Source: an uncultured Eubacteriales bacterium
GTDB taxonomy: Bacteria > Bacillota > Clostridia > Oscillospirales > Acutalibacteraceae
Direction of reading: 5' to 3'
Assembly (NCBI GenBank): GCA_934444695.1
Contig: CAKSDF010000017.1
Span: 1 to 22,371, forward strand
DNA length: 22,371 bases
A model generated the notes under the pieces. That model did not search any database. It had not been told where the DNA came from and worked only from the letters and a program-made list of their open reading frames with translations. The position numbers were made by a program, and so were the translations under genes. Of this stretch, positions 1 to 8,843 are shown piece by piece; the first letter of the stretch is position 1; every line of letters starts with the position of its first letter.

Positions 1-1052
1 ACGAGCACAAGTCAAAGCCCACCCAGCACTCGGTCAAGGAGCTTCAGGGCATGGGCATCAATCCCAACATCATCGTCCTGCGCTGCGACGAGCCTCTTGA
101 GGATTCTATCTTCAAGAAAATTTCTCTCTTTTGTAATGTTAAACCCGATTGCGTTATCGAAAATCTTACCCTTCCCATTCTTTACGAAGCGCCGCTTATG
201 CTTGAAAAGGCCAACTTTTCGTCGGTGGTCTGCCGCGAGCTCAACATTGACGCACCGCAGCCTGATATGGCCGAATGGACCCACCTTGTCGACCGCATTA
301 AAAACCGCCAAAAAGAAGTACACATCGGTCTTGTGGGAAAATATGTTCAGCTTCACGACGCATATCTTTCGGTGGCCGAAGCCATGCGCCACGCGGGCTA
401 TTCCCTCGACACACACATCCGCATTCACTGGATTGATTCCGAGGGTCTTAACGAGCACAACTATAAAAAGGAGCTTTCAAAGTTAGACGGCATAATCGTT
501 CCCGGCGGATTCGGCAACAGAGGAATCGAGGGTATGATCCTTTCGGCTAAATATGCGAGAGAAACCGGGCTTCCCTATTTCGGAATATGCCTCGGTATGC
601 AGATCGCCGTTATGGAATATGCCAGAAACGTTTGCGGTATTGCCGACGCAAATTCCGGCGAATTCGACGAGCTTTGCAAAAACAAGGTCATCGACTTTAT
701 GCCCGGTCAGTCCAACGACATCGACAAGGGCGGCACACTGCGCCTTGGCAGCTATCCCTGCGAAATAAAGAGCGGCACAACAATGGAGCGCTGCTATAAA
801 TCCAGCCACATCGACGAGCGTCATCGCCATCGTTATGAATTCAATAACGATTACCGCGAAGTGCTTGAAAAGGCAGGATTGACCCTTTCGGGACTTTCTC
901 CCGACGGCCGTCTTGTGGAAACGGTGGAGCTGACCGATCGCCCATTCTTTGTGGGAGTCCAGTTCCATCCCGAATTCAAGTCCCGTCCCAACCGTCCCCA
1001 TCCCCTTTTCCACGGATTTATCGAGGCGGCACTTGAGAGAACAAAGAAATAA
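1..1052 (+). CDS. pyrG: CTP synthase, 3' part (5' end outside window)
   Basis: This enzyme makes CTP from UTP, ATP and glutamine in the cytoplasm, the last step of de novo pyrimidine nucleotide synthesis. The reading frame is already open at base 3 (E-H-K-S-K-P-T-Q-H-S-V-K-E-L), the conserved end of the synthetase domain, so the ATG at 51 is internal and the gene is cut by the window edge. About 350 of the usual ~535 residues are present. The C-terminal class I glutamine amidotransferase domain is complete: GGFGNRG oxyanion-loop region near 507-527, nucleophile Cys codon 588-590 in GICLGMQ, and the His and Glu of VQFHPEF at 966-968 and 972-974. The gene ends in TAA just before a terminator, so it is probably not co-transcribed with carA. 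The assignment is secure from the motifs. Confidence 0.97.
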   Translation, partial: EHKSKPTQHSVKELQGMGINPNIIVLRCDEPLEDSIFKKISLFCNVKPDCVIENLTLPILYEAPLMLEKANFSSVVCRELNIDAPQPDMAEWTHLVDRIKNRQKEVHIGLVGKYVQLHDAYLSVAEAMRHAGYSLDTHIRIHWIDSEGLNEHNYKKELSKLDGIIVPGGFGNRGIEGMILSAKYARETGLPYFGICLGMQIAVMEYARNVCGIADANSGEFDELCKNKVIDFMPGQSNDIDKGGTLRLGSYPCEIKSGTTMERCYKSSHIDERHRHRYEFNNDYREVLEKAGLTLSGLSPDGRLVETVELTDRPFFVGVQFHPEFKSRPNRPHPLFHGFIEAALERTKK

Positions 1053-1059
1053 TGTTAAA

Positions 1060-1097
1060 AGAGTACGGAAAAGCTCAAATTTCCGTGCTCTTTTTTT
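1060..1097 (+). terminator. Rho-independent terminator after pyrG
   Basis: A 12-bp stem pairs 1060-1071 with 1080-1091 with one G.U pair, around an 8-nt loop, followed at once by a run of T to 1097. It starts 8 nt after the pyrG stop codon. Confidence 0.9.
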
Positions 1098-1126
1098 ACG
1101 ATAATATTTTAAAAATATACTGTCTT

Positions 1127-1156
1127 TTGGGACGGATATGTGTTATTATATATATT
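1127..1156 (+). promoter_or_regulatory. Possible promoter for carAB
   Basis: TTGGGA at 1127-1132 and TATATT at 1151-1156 are separated by 18 bp, in the short AT-rich gap between the pyrG terminator and carA. The -35 box is imperfect, so this is a best guess. No PyrR-type attenuator fits in the roughly 40-nt leader that would result. Confidence 0.35.
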
Positions 1157-1200
1157 GAAAAACAGCAGTTTAAAACGGCTTTTTTAGGGGTGTGACTTTT

Positions 1201-2295
1201 TTGAAGGAATTTGACAGAAAACTCATTTTGGAGGACGGCAGCGAATACCTCGGTTACGGCTTCGGCAGCAACAGCGACAGGGTTTGCGAAATCGTCTTTA
1301 ACACATCGATGGTGGGATATCAGGAGATTGTTTCCGATCCATCCTATACATATCAGGCGGTGGTTATGACCTACCCCCTCATCGGCAACTACGGCATTAC
1401 CGACGACGACTTTGAAAGCAAAAATATGACCATCGGCGGGCTTATCGTCAGGGATTATAACGATATGCCATCCAATTTCAGATACACAAAGACCCTTTCC
1501 GAGCTGCTTGAGGAAAACGACATTCCCGGCATTTCCGGAATCGACACCAGAAAGCTCACAAGAAGCATTCGCGACATCGGCTCGAGGAGAGGGCTTATAA
1601 CAGGCCTTTCGACCACCCTTGAGCAGGGGCTTGAAATAATCAAAAGCACTCCCGTTCCCCATGATGCGGTGCAAAAGGTCAGCTGCAAAAAACGCTGGTA
1701 TTCCCGCACGTCAAATCCTAAATTCAATGTTGTGGCGGTTGATTGCGGCATAAAGCTCAACATCATCAGAAGCCTTAACAAATTCGGTTGCAATGTCACT
1801 ATAGTTCCCTTCGACACCACGGCCGAGGAAATAGAATTTATGAATCCAGACGGAATTTTCCTTTCAAACGGCCCGGGAGATCCTGAGGACGTAACCCCCG
1901 TCATTGAAATGATAAAGAAAATGAGAGGCAAGCACCCCATCTTCGGCATATGCCTCGGGCATCAGATGATTTCCCTTGCCTACGGTGCCAAGACCTACAA
2001 GCTGAAATTCGGACATCGCGGCGGAAACCATCCTGTCAAAAATCTCGAGACCGGCAAAATCGAAATTACCTCTCAGAACCACAGCTACGCCGTCGACGAC
2101 AAATCTCTTGAAGCCACCGACCTTACCCTAACCCACATAAACCTGCTCGACAAAACGGTCGAAGGCGTGGAATGCAAAAAAGACAAGGTTTTCAGCGTCC
2201 AGTATCATCCCGAAAGCGCACCGGGACCACAGGACAGCACATATCTTTTTGAAAAATTCATCGAAACTATGAAAGGGGCGAAGGAAAATGCCTAA
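1201..2295 (+). CDS. carA: Carbamoyl-phosphate synthase small subunit
   Basis: This is the glutamine-hydrolysing subunit that feeds ammonia to CarB for carbamoyl phosphate, used for pyrimidines and arginine. An N-terminal CPSase small-chain domain (L-E-D-G-S-E-Y-L-G-Y-G, N-T-S-M-V-G-Y-Q-E, S-G-I-D-T-R) is followed by a class I glutamine amidotransferase with Cys251 in GICLGHQ and His336/Glu338 in QYHPES. No ATG fits the N-terminus. TTG at 1201 is preferred because AGGGGTG at 1186-1192 lies 8 nt upstream. GTG at 1192, three codons earlier, is the alternative, but it overlaps that ribosome binding site. The length of 364 residues is normal. The gene overlaps carB by 8 nt, so the two are translationally coupled. 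Confidence 0.96.
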   Translation: MKEFDRKLILEDGSEYLGYGFGSNSDRVCEIVFNTSMVGYQEIVSDPSYTYQAVVMTYPLIGNYGITDDDFESKNMTIGGLIVRDYNDMPSNFRYTKTLSELLEENDIPGISGIDTRKLTRSIRDIGSRRGLITGLSTTLEQGLEIIKSTPVPHDAVQKVSCKKRWYSRTSNPKFNVVAVDCGIKLNIIRSLNKFGCNVTIVPFDTTAEEIEFMNPDGIFLSNGPGDPEDVTPVIEMIKKMRGKHPIFGICLGHQMISLAYGAKTYKLKFGHRGGNHPVKNLETGKIEITSQNHSYAVDDKSLEATDLTLTHINLLDKTVEGVECKKDKVFSVQYHPESAPGPQDSTYLFEKFIETMKGAKENA

Positions 2296-5200
2296 GAGAA
2301 CGGATATTAAAAAGGTACTTGTCATAGGCTCCGGCCCCATTGTCATCGGACAGGCCGCCGAGTTTGACTACGCCGGAACACAGGCCTGCCTCGCCCTTAA
2401 AGAGGAAGGCTACGAGGTCATTCTCGCAAACTCCAACCCCGCCACCATTATGACCGACACTTCCATTGCCGACAAGGTTTATATGGAGCCGCTGACCCTC
2501 GAATATGTGGCAAGAATATGCCGCTATGAGCGCCCCGATGCCATCGTTCCCGGAATCGGCGGACAAACGGGACTTAACCTTGCAATGCAGCTTGCCAAAA
2601 AAGGCGTGCTTGAGGAATGCGAAATCGAGCTGCTCGGCACAAACGCCGAAAGCATCGAATGCGCCGAAGACAGAGAGCTTTTCAAAGAGCTTTGTCAGCG
2701 GATCGGCGAGCCGGTCGTTCCATCTCAGATCACATACAGCATTGAAGAAGCGATTGAAGCCGCAAATACCATCGGATATCCCGTCATTCTCCGTCCCGCA
2801 TTTACCCTTGGCGGAACGGGCGGCGGCTTTGCGGGAGACGAGGCCGAGCTTCGCACAATGATGAAAAATGCCCTTGCCCTTTCCCCCGTTCATCAGGTAC
2901 TTGTGGAAAAAAGCATCAAGGGCTATAAGGAAATCGAATACGAGGTAATGAGGGACGCAAACGACACCGCCATTACCGTTTGTAATATGGAAAATCTCGA
3001 CCCCGTGGGAATCCACACCGGCGATTCCATAGTCGTCGCTCCCAGTCAGACCCTCACCAACAAGGAATATCATATGCTCCGCGACAGCGCACTTAAAATC
3101 ATCCGCGCTCTCGACGTTAAGGGCGGCTGCAACGTTCAGTTTGCACTTGATCCCCAGTCCTTTAAATATTACGTTATAGAGGTCAATCCCCGTGTTTCCC
3201 GTTCTTCCGCTCTCGCCTCAAAGGCAAGCGGATACCCCATTGCAAGGGTTTCGGCAAAAATCGCCGTGGGTATGAATCTCGACGAGATTCAGCTGGCCAA
3301 CACCCCAGCCTGCTTTGAACCCACGCTCGACTACGTGGTAACAAAAATGCCCCGCTTCCCCTTCGACAAATTCACCACAGCCTCCAACCACCTTTCCACC
3401 CAGATGAAGGCCACCGGCGAGGTTATGAGCGTTGGAAGAACCCTCGAGGAAAGCCTTTTAAAGGCCATTCGCTCCCTCGAAAACAGCAAAAACCACATCC
3501 ATATGGAGAAGTTCGACAGCAACCATATGACCACCGAACAGCTGCTCGATTACATCAAGGAGGGCACCGACGACCGTATCTATGCCATTTCTCAGCTTAT
3601 GTGGATGGGGGTCGACCATTCGAGAATATGCAACATCACCCAGATCGATATGTTCTTCCTCGATAAGATCAAAAAAATCGTTGACTTTGAAAAGGAAATG
3701 GAGGCAAATCCCGATTCTCCCGAGCTTATGAAGGCAGCAAAGAAGATGGGGTTTTCAGATTCCTACATTGCCGAGCTTTGGAACACCACCGAGGACGACA
3801 TTTACGAGCGCCGCATTAAAGAGGGGCTTTTCCCCGTTTATAAAATGATCGATACCTGCGCCAGCGAGTTCGACAGCTATGTTCCCTATTTCTACTCAAC
3901 ATACGAGGAAGAAAATGAATCTATCGTTTCCGATAAAAAGAAGATCATCGTGCTCGGATCAGGCCCTATTCGTATCGGTCAGGGCGTCGAGTTTGACTAT
4001 TCCACCGTTCACGCCGTGCGCGCCATTCGCGAAGCGGGATACGAGGCCATTGTCATAAACAACAATCCCGAGACCGTTTCCACCGACTATACCACCGCTG
4101 ACAAGCTTTATTTCGAGCCTCTGACGGTGGAGGATGTTATGAACATCGTCCATCTTGAAAAGCCGGTGGGGGTTATCGCGACCCTGGGCGGTCAGACCGC
4201 CGTCAACCTTGCCGACCCATTGACAAAGCGCGGGGTTAAAATAATCGGCACCGACTGCGAGGCCATCGAACGTGCCGAAAACCGCGATGCCTTTGACGAG
4301 GTCATTAAATCCCTCGGAATTCCCAATCCCAAAGGCGAGGCCGTTACCGACATTGAGAGCGGCGTGGCTGCGGCCGAAAAAATCGGTTATCCCGTCCTTG
4401 TCAGGCCCTCCTTCGTGCTGGGCGGACGGGCAATGGAGATAGTGGCCAACGAAAAAATGCTCCGACACTACCTTAAAAATGCCGTTGAGGTGGACGTCGA
4501 CAAGCCCGTGCTGGTGGACAAATACCTTGTGGGCAAGGAGGTCGAGGTCGACGCTATTTGCGACGGAAAGCAGGTTTTCATTCCCGGAATTATGGAGCTT
4601 GTGGAGCGCACCGGCGTTCACTCTGGCGACAGTACAAGCGTTTATCCACCCTTCAGCATTTCTGAGAAGGTAAAGGACACCATTGCCGATTACACAACCC
4701 GTCTCGGACTCGGTATAGGCATAGTGGGACTTTTCAACATTCAGTTCATCGTCGATAAGGACGAAAATGTTTTTGTTATCGAGGTCAACCCCCGTGCCTC
4801 CCGCTCGGTTCCTTTCCTTTCGAAATCCACAGGCTTCGGCCTTGTTCAGATCGCCACCAAAGCCATGCTCGGCAGCGACTTTGCCGCTCAGGGAATCACC
4901 GAAATGAGACCCAAGGACAAGGAGCGCTGGTATGTTAAGGCCCCGGCATTTTCCTTTGAAAAGCTGACCGGAATGGACGCCTATCTTTCCCCCGAAATGA
5001 AGTCTACGGGAGAGGCTATCGGCTACGATGACAGGCTCAACCGCGCGCTGTACAAGGCGCTTCAGGCCTCGGGCGTTAAGATCAAGGAATACGGCACCGT
5101 GCTCGTCACCCTTGCCGATGAGGATAAGGAGGAGGCTCTGCCGCTGGTACAAAGATTCTATCAGCTGGGCTTTAACATCGAGGCCACCATCGGCACGGCA

Positions 5201-5467
5201 AACTTCCTTAAGGAACACGGAATACGCACAAGGGTAAGAGGCAAGCTCAGCGAAGGCAGCGAGGAAATTCTCGATTCCATCCGCGCCGGATACGTCAGCT
5301 ATATAATCAACACCCGTGCCATTCTTTCGGGAGTTCATTATGAGGACGGCGTGGCCATCCGCCGCTGTGCGGTGCAAAACGGCGTCACCATTTTCACCTC
5401 TCTCGACACGGTCAAAATTCTTCTCGACGTGCTCGATGAAATGATTCCCGCAATATCCACCATCTGA
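2288..5467 (+). CDS. carB: Carbamoyl-phosphate synthase large subunit
   Basis: CarB makes carbamoyl phosphate from bicarbonate, two ATP and the ammonia delivered by CarA. At 1059 residues it has the usual length and the usual two homologous halves. The first, carboxyphosphate half opens with V-L-V-I-G-S-G-P-I-V-I-G-Q-A-A-E-F-D-Y near residue 11, with V-N-P-R-V-S-R-S-S near 300. The second, carbamoyl half opens with I-V-L-G-S-G-P-I-R-I-G-Q-G-V-E-F-D-Y near residue 552, with V-N-P-R-A-S-R-S near 835. From about residue 935 there is an MGS-like allosteric domain, the site of nucleotide or ornithine control in relatives. ATG 2288 lies inside the end of carA, with a GGGGCGAAGGAA binding site. The gene ends in a tandem TGA TAG, which shows that TGA is read as stop here. 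Confidence 0.98.
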   Translation: MPKRTDIKKVLVIGSGPIVIGQAAEFDYAGTQACLALKEEGYEVILANSNPATIMTDTSIADKVYMEPLTLEYVARICRYERPDAIVPGIGGQTGLNLAMQLAKKGVLEECEIELLGTNAESIECAEDRELFKELCQRIGEPVVPSQITYSIEEAIEAANTIGYPVILRPAFTLGGTGGGFAGDEAELRTMMKNALALSPVHQVLVEKSIKGYKEIEYEVMRDANDTAITVCNMENLDPVGIHTGDSIVVAPSQTLTNKEYHMLRDSALKIIRALDVKGGCNVQFALDPQSFKYYVIEVNPRVSRSSALASKASGYPIARVSAKIAVGMNLDEIQLANTPACFEPTLDYVVTKMPRFPFDKFTTASNHLSTQMKATGEVMSVGRTLEESLLKAIRSLENSKNHIHMEKFDSNHMTTEQLLDYIKEGTDDRIYAISQLMWMGVDHSRICNITQIDMFFLDKIKKIVDFEKEMEANPDSPELMKAAKKMGFSDSYIAELWNTTEDDIYERRIKEGLFPVYKMIDTCASEFDSYVPYFYSTYEEENESIVSDKKKIIVLGSGPIRIGQGVEFDYSTVHAVRAIREAGYEAIVINNNPETVSTDYTTADKLYFEPLTVEDVMNIVHLEKPVGVIATLGGQTAVNLADPLTKRGVKIIGTDCEAIERAENRDAFDEVIKSLGIPNPKGEAVTDIESGVAAAEKIGYPVLVRPSFVLGGRAMEIVANEKMLRHYLKNAVEVDVDKPVLVDKYLVGKEVEVDAICDGKQVFIPGIMELVERTGVHSGDSTSVYPPFSISEKVKDTIADYTTRLGLGIGIVGLFNIQFIVDKDENVFVIEVNPRASRSVPFLSKSTGFGLVQIATKAMLGSDFAAQGITEMRPKDKERWYVKAPAFSFEKLTGMDAYLSPEMKSTGEAIGYDDRLNRALYKALQASGVKIKEYGTVLVTLADEDKEEALPLVQRFYQLGFNIEATIGTANFLKEHGIRTRVRGKLSEGSEEILDSIRAGYVSYIINTRAILSGVHYEDGVAIRRCAVQNGVTIFTSLDTVKILLDVLDEMIPAISTI

Positions 5468-5477
5468 TAGCCTTATA

Positions 5478-5530
5478 ATAAAAAAACAACGGACAGAGTG
5501 CTTAAAGCCTTCGTCCGTTGTTTTTTATTA
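5478..5530 (+). terminator. Strong, probably bidirectional terminator
   Basis: Perfect 14-bp arms (5481-5494 and 5513-5526, core CAACGGAC/GTCCGTTG) carry an A run on the left and a T run on the right. It stands between convergent carB (+) and the operon ending at 5609 (-), so it can serve both strands. Confidence 0.92.
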
Positions 5531-5608
5531 TGGTATTTACTTTCTTAAATTAGGCTAAATGTGGTATAGCCCGGCATATACAATCACCGTAATCAACAAA
5601 CCTTTCGC

Positions 5609-6061
5609 TTACTTATAAAGCTCGTTCTCGACGATCTTTGCGGCGATATATACAAGCTCGGCGCAGGGGCGTTTTTTATAATATGCGGCGGTGCGATCCT
5701 CGGGAACGCTCCCCTGACATTTGCCGTTACATCCCACCCCTTCAAGCAGTTCTCTGCAGATGATGCTTCCGTTTTGCTCCTTAAAATCGGCGGCAATTTT
5801 TTGAATAAGGGCATAATGCGCGCTCTTGGCCGCCTTGTCGCAGGGGTCGCAGTATCCGCATTTAATCCCTGCTATCATAAAGGCACCTGTAACCGCTCCG
5901 CAGACCTCTCTCATTCTTCCCATTCCCCCGCCGAAGGAGGATGAAAGCTTCATAGCCGTGTCAAAATCGATGGCAAAATCATCGATAAAAGCGCCGACTA
6001 CGGCCTGAGAGCAGTTATAGCCCGATGTAAAGAGCTGCTTTGCTTTTTCCGGACGGGTCAT
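5609..6061 (-). CDS. C_GCAxxG_C_C family protein
   Basis: This is a 150-residue Cys-rich cytoplasmic protein that matches by eye the C_GCAxxG_C_C family, whose function is unsettled and thought to be redox related. It shows Y-N-C-S-Q-A near residue 17, a glycine-rich G-G-G-M-G stretch, C54-G-A-V-T-G, then paired cysteines in K-C-G-Y-C-D-P-C and G-C-N-G-K-C and a late C near 132. The fixed Cys spacing suggests disulfide chemistry or cofactor binding. ATG 6061 overlaps the stop of the upstream Mrp gene in an ATGA, with GGAG about 9 nt before it, so it is the last, coupled gene of the operon. The family call is firm. The reaction is not known. Confidence 0.88.
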   Translation of the reverse strand: MTRPEKAKQLFTSGYNCSQAVVGAFIDDFAIDFDTAMKLSSSFGGGMGRMREVCGAVTGAFMIAGIKCGYCDPCDKAAKSAHYALIQKIAADFKEQNGSIICRELLEGVGCNGKCQGSVPEDRTAAYYKKRPCAELVYIAAKIVENELYK

Positions 6062-6882
6062 AGCAGTTTCTCCGCCTTATCGGCCGCTTTATCCAGCCAG
6101 TCGCCTTCGAAAAGCTCCACCGCGCCCTTGTCGCAGGCTGCAGCAAGCTTGGAGCTCATAGGGATCTCGCAAACGGTATCGATGGCAAATTCCTTTGCAG
6201 TATCCTCGGCCTTATTCTGACCGAAAATATAGTGCTTTGATCCGCAATCGGGACACTCAAAATAGGCCATATTCTGAACAAGTCCCAGTACCGGCACATC
6301 CATAATCTTGGCCATTTTGACCGCCTTTTCAACGATCATGGAAACAAGCTCCTGAGGAGAGGTTACGACAATTATGCCGTCCACCGGCAGAGACTGGAAC
6401 ACCGTAAGGGGTACATCGCCGGTTCCGGGAGGCATATCAACAAACATAAAGTCGACGTCGTTCCAAATGACCTCGCTCCAGAACTGCTTGACCACTCCGC
6501 CGATAACAGGTCCTCTCCACACAACAGGGTCGGAAGGATTCTCAAGCAAAAGGTTTACCGACATAATGTCGATTCCGGTTTTGGTTTTAACGGGATAAAG
6601 GCCGTTGTCGTCCCCGGTGGCGTGCTCGTTTATTCCGAATACCTTAGGAATAGAGGGGCCGGTAATGTCGGCGTCGAGTATGGCGGTTTTATAGCCGCGG
6701 CGCTGCATTGTAACGGCCATCAGCGATGTGACAAGGGATTTTCCCACCCCGCCTTTACCGCTGACCACACCGATGACCTTTTTGATGTGAGAAAGCTCAT
6801 GGGGCTTTTCCTTTTCTATTACATTTGCGCGGCTGTCACAGTCGGCGTGGCAGCTTGAGCAATCGTGGGTACATTCGCTCAT
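6058..6882 (-). CDS. Mrp/Nbp35-type Fe-S cluster carrier ATPase
   Basis: A 274-residue P-loop NTPase of the Mrp/Nbp35/ApbC branch, known in relatives to hold a labile Fe-S cluster and pass it to target enzymes. It has an N-terminal Cys set C4, C8, C11, C15 (C-T-H-D-C-S-S-C-H-A-D-C) like Nbp35. A deviant Walker A, G-K-G-G-V-G-K-S, lies at residues 42-49, D-A-D-I-T-G-P-S-I-P at 70-79, the Walker B-like F-V-D-M-P-P-G-T-G-D at 147-156, and the cluster-bridging C210-P-D-C213. The ATG at 6882 has AAGGAG about 9 nt upstream. There is a 21-nt gap to the preceding carbonic-anhydrase-like gene. Because it sits in one operon with two Cys-rich proteins, a role in loading a cluster on one of them is a reasonable inference. 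Confidence 0.95.
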   Translation of the reverse strand: MSECTHDCSSCHADCDSRANVIEKEKPHELSHIKKVIGVVSGKGGVGKSLVTSLMAVTMQRRGYKTAILDADITGPSIPKVFGINEHATGDDNGLYPVKTKTGIDIMSVNLLLENPSDPVVWRGPVIGGVVKQFWSEVIWNDVDFMFVDMPPGTGDVPLTVFQSLPVDGIIVVTSPQELVSMIVEKAVKMAKIMDVPVLGLVQNMAYFECPDCGSKHYIFGQNKAEDTAKEFAIDTVCEIPMSSKLAAACDKGAVELFEGDWLDKAADKAEKLL

Positions 6883-6903
6883 AATATTATCTCCTTAGCG
6901 GCA

Positions 6904-7398
6904 TTAATAGCCGAGTTTTTTATATTCTTTTCCCTCTTCGATATAGCGAAGGGCATTTTGACGGGTACTTTCGGCTCCCTGCTCGTCCACTTCTCTGACC
7001 ACCTTTGCGGGGCAGCCCATAAGCAGAGAATTTGCGGGGATATCCTTGTTTTGAGTGACCATTGCGCCGGCGCCGATTATGCAGTTGTCGCCGATTTTGG
7101 CACCGTTTAAAATAATTGCGCCCATTCCCACCAGCACATTGTCGCCGACGGTGCATCCGTGCACGATTGCGCCGTGTCCGATGGTTACATTTTCGCCGAT
7201 TTTAACCGGGAAGCCTTTATCCACATGGACAACGGCGTTATCCTGAACATTGCTTCCCTTGCCGATGTATATGCTGTCCATATCGCCGCGGATGGCCGCG
7301 CCAAACCAGATATTAGCATCCTCCTCAACCGTGACGTCGCCTATAACGGTCGCATTTTTTGCCACAAAGGCTTTTTCGGAAATTTTAGGGTCTTTCAT
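6904..7398 (-). CDS. Gamma-carbonic-anhydrase-like hexapeptide protein
   Basis: A left-handed beta-helix protein of 164 residues in the gamma-CA/YrdA/PaaY group. Hexapeptide repeats ([IV]-G-x-x-[AV]-x) run from residue 15 to about 125 (I-G-D-V-T-V, I-G-K-G-S-N, I-G-E-N-V-T, V-G-D-N-V-L, I-G-D-N-C-I). Three histidines, H58, H75 and H80, have the spacing of the zinc ligands of the family, and R37 and Q52/D53 are also in place, so it may bind a metal. Many members have no carbonic anhydrase activity, so the reaction is left open. ATG 7398 is chosen: it follows the stop of the upstream gene after 1 nt and avoids an upstream TTG start inside that gene. It is the second gene of the operon. Confidence 0.92.
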   Translation of the reverse strand: MKDPKISEKAFVAKNATVIGDVTVEEDANIWFGAAIRGDMDSIYIGKGSNVQDNAVVHVDKGFPVKIGENVTIGHGAIVHGCTVGDNVLVGMGAIILNGAKIGDNCIIGAGAMVTQNKDIPANSLLMGCPAKVVREVDEQGAESTRQNALRYIEEGKEYKKLGY

Positions 7399-7399
7399 T

Positions 7400-8803
7400 T
7401 TAATCGTCCGTCCTTTCAACAAGCTGACGCCCCATTAAAACGCCCATAACCGATGCCATCATAAGGCCTCTTGTCCATCCGCTGGAGTCGCCGAGGCAAT
7501 GAAGTCCCTTGACATTAGTATTAAATTTTTCGTCCATTTTAATACGGTTGGAATAAAATTTAAGCTCGGGAGAATAGAGCAGCGTCTCGGTTGAAGCGAA
7601 ACCGGGCACAACGTGATCCATAGCCTGGATAAAATTGATTATGTTGACCATTGCGCGATAGGGCATTGCGGCGGTTATGTCTCCGGCAACGGCATCGGGC
7701 AGAGAGGGACGGAGGTTTGAATGGGAAAGCTCCTTTTCCCACGTGCGCTTACCGTCGAGGATATCGCCGAAACGCTGAACAAGAATATGTCCCGCACCCA
7801 GCATATTGGTCAGCTCGCCGACCTTCTGAGCATATTCGATGGGCTGATTAAAGGGATAATTGAAATTGTGGGAGCAAAGTATGGCCACGTTGGTGTTGCC
7901 GGATTTTTTATCCTTATAGGAATGTCCGTTAACAACAGCAAGGTCGTTGTCGTAGTTTTCCTGGCTGACAAAGCCGCCGGGATTCTGACAGAAGGTACGC
8001 ACTTTATTCTTAAAGGGCTTGGGATAGCCGATGAGCTTGGATTCGTAAAGCACATCGTTAACCTTTTCGATGACTTCGTTTCTGACCTCTACTCTAACGC
8101 CGATGTCGACCGTGCCGGGCTGATGAGCGATGTTATGCTCGGCGCAGATCTTTTCGAGCCATTCGGCTCCTCTTCGGCCGGTGGCAATAACCGTCTGTTT
8201 TGCATATATTTCTCTGGCGTCGTCCTTTTTGCTGATGTAAACACCCTTACAGACATCGCCGTCGAGAATGATGTTTGAACATTCGTATCCGAAAAGTATT
8301 TCCACTCCGTTTTCCTGCAGCCAGTGTTCAAGAGCAAGATAAAGATCCTGAGCCTTCTCGGTTCCGAGATGGCGGATGGGGCAATCCACAAGCTTAAGAC
8401 CCGCCTGAATGGCGCGCTTGCGTATTTCCTTAACTTCCTCGTTGTTGTCGATACCTTCGATATGTTCGTCGGCACCGAATTCGAGATATATTTTATCGGT
8501 ATAATCGATGGTTTCCTGAGCAAGATTTTCTCCGATAAGGGTGGGCAGATCTCCGCCCACCTCATAGCTTAGCGAAAGCTTTCCGTCGGAAAAAGCGCCT
8601 GCACCCGAAAAGCCGGTGGTAATGTGGCAGTATGGCTTGCAGTTCATACATTTTTTTGTTTTGGATTTAGGGCAGCTGCGTTTTTCAATAGACTGACCCT
8701 TTTCCACGATAACGATTTTTTTCTTCGAGCCCTTCCTGAGCATTTCAATGGCGGTAAAGATTCCCGCAGGGCCCGCACCGACGATAACAACATCAGTATT
8801 CAT
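7400..8803 (-). CDS. FAD-dependent dehydrogenase (COG2509-like)
   Basis: A 467-residue flavoprotein. The Rossmann FAD motif V-V-I-V-G-A-G-P-A-G is at residues 5-14, E34 ends the second strand, an A-T-G-R-R-G motif lies mid-protein, and a C-terminal G-D-S-S-G-W-T-R-G-L-M-M-A-S closes the FAD site. The body matches the large, poorly characterised group of 'NAD(utilizing) dehydrogenases' common in Clostridia. A Cys cluster C44-x7-C52-x2-C55-x3-C59 follows the first FAD strand and could bind an Fe-S cluster, which would fit the Mrp gene downstream. Start ATG 8803 is preferred over an upstream TTG (8812) because AAAGGA at 8815-8820 is 11 nt away. It is the first gene of the operon, behind a long structured leader. 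The substrate is unknown. Confidence 0.9.
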   Translation of the reverse strand: MNTDVVIVGAGPAGIFTAIEMLRKGSKKKIVIVEKGQSIEKRSCPKSKTKKCMNCKPYCHITTGFSGAGAFSDGKLSLSYEVGGDLPTLIGENLAQETIDYTDKIYLEFGADEHIEGIDNNEEVKEIRKRAIQAGLKLVDCPIRHLGTEKAQDLYLALEHWLQENGVEILFGYECSNIILDGDVCKGVYISKKDDAREIYAKQTVIATGRRGAEWLEKICAEHNIAHQPGTVDIGVRVEVRNEVIEKVNDVLYESKLIGYPKPFKNKVRTFCQNPGGFVSQENYDNDLAVVNGHSYKDKKSGNTNVAILCSHNFNYPFNQPIEYAQKVGELTNMLGAGHILVQRFGDILDGKRTWEKELSHSNLRPSLPDAVAGDITAAMPYRAMVNIINFIQAMDHVVPGFASTETLLYSPELKFYSNRIKMDEKFNTNVKGLHCLGDSSGWTRGLMMASVMGVLMGRQLVERTDD

Positions 8804-8843
8804 AAAAAACAATATCCTTTCGGCCGATCATTATATTTTTCTC

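Noticed and set aside
1100..1200. Pyrimidine attenuator or PyrR-binding leader upstream of carA
   Set aside because: The leader is short, and no second terminator or anti-terminator pair is present after the pyrG terminator.
3959..5377. 472-codon open frame antisense to carB
   Set aside because: It is the mirror of the carB frame in a codon-biased gene. The product has no family resemblance, and there is no ribosome binding site or promoter.
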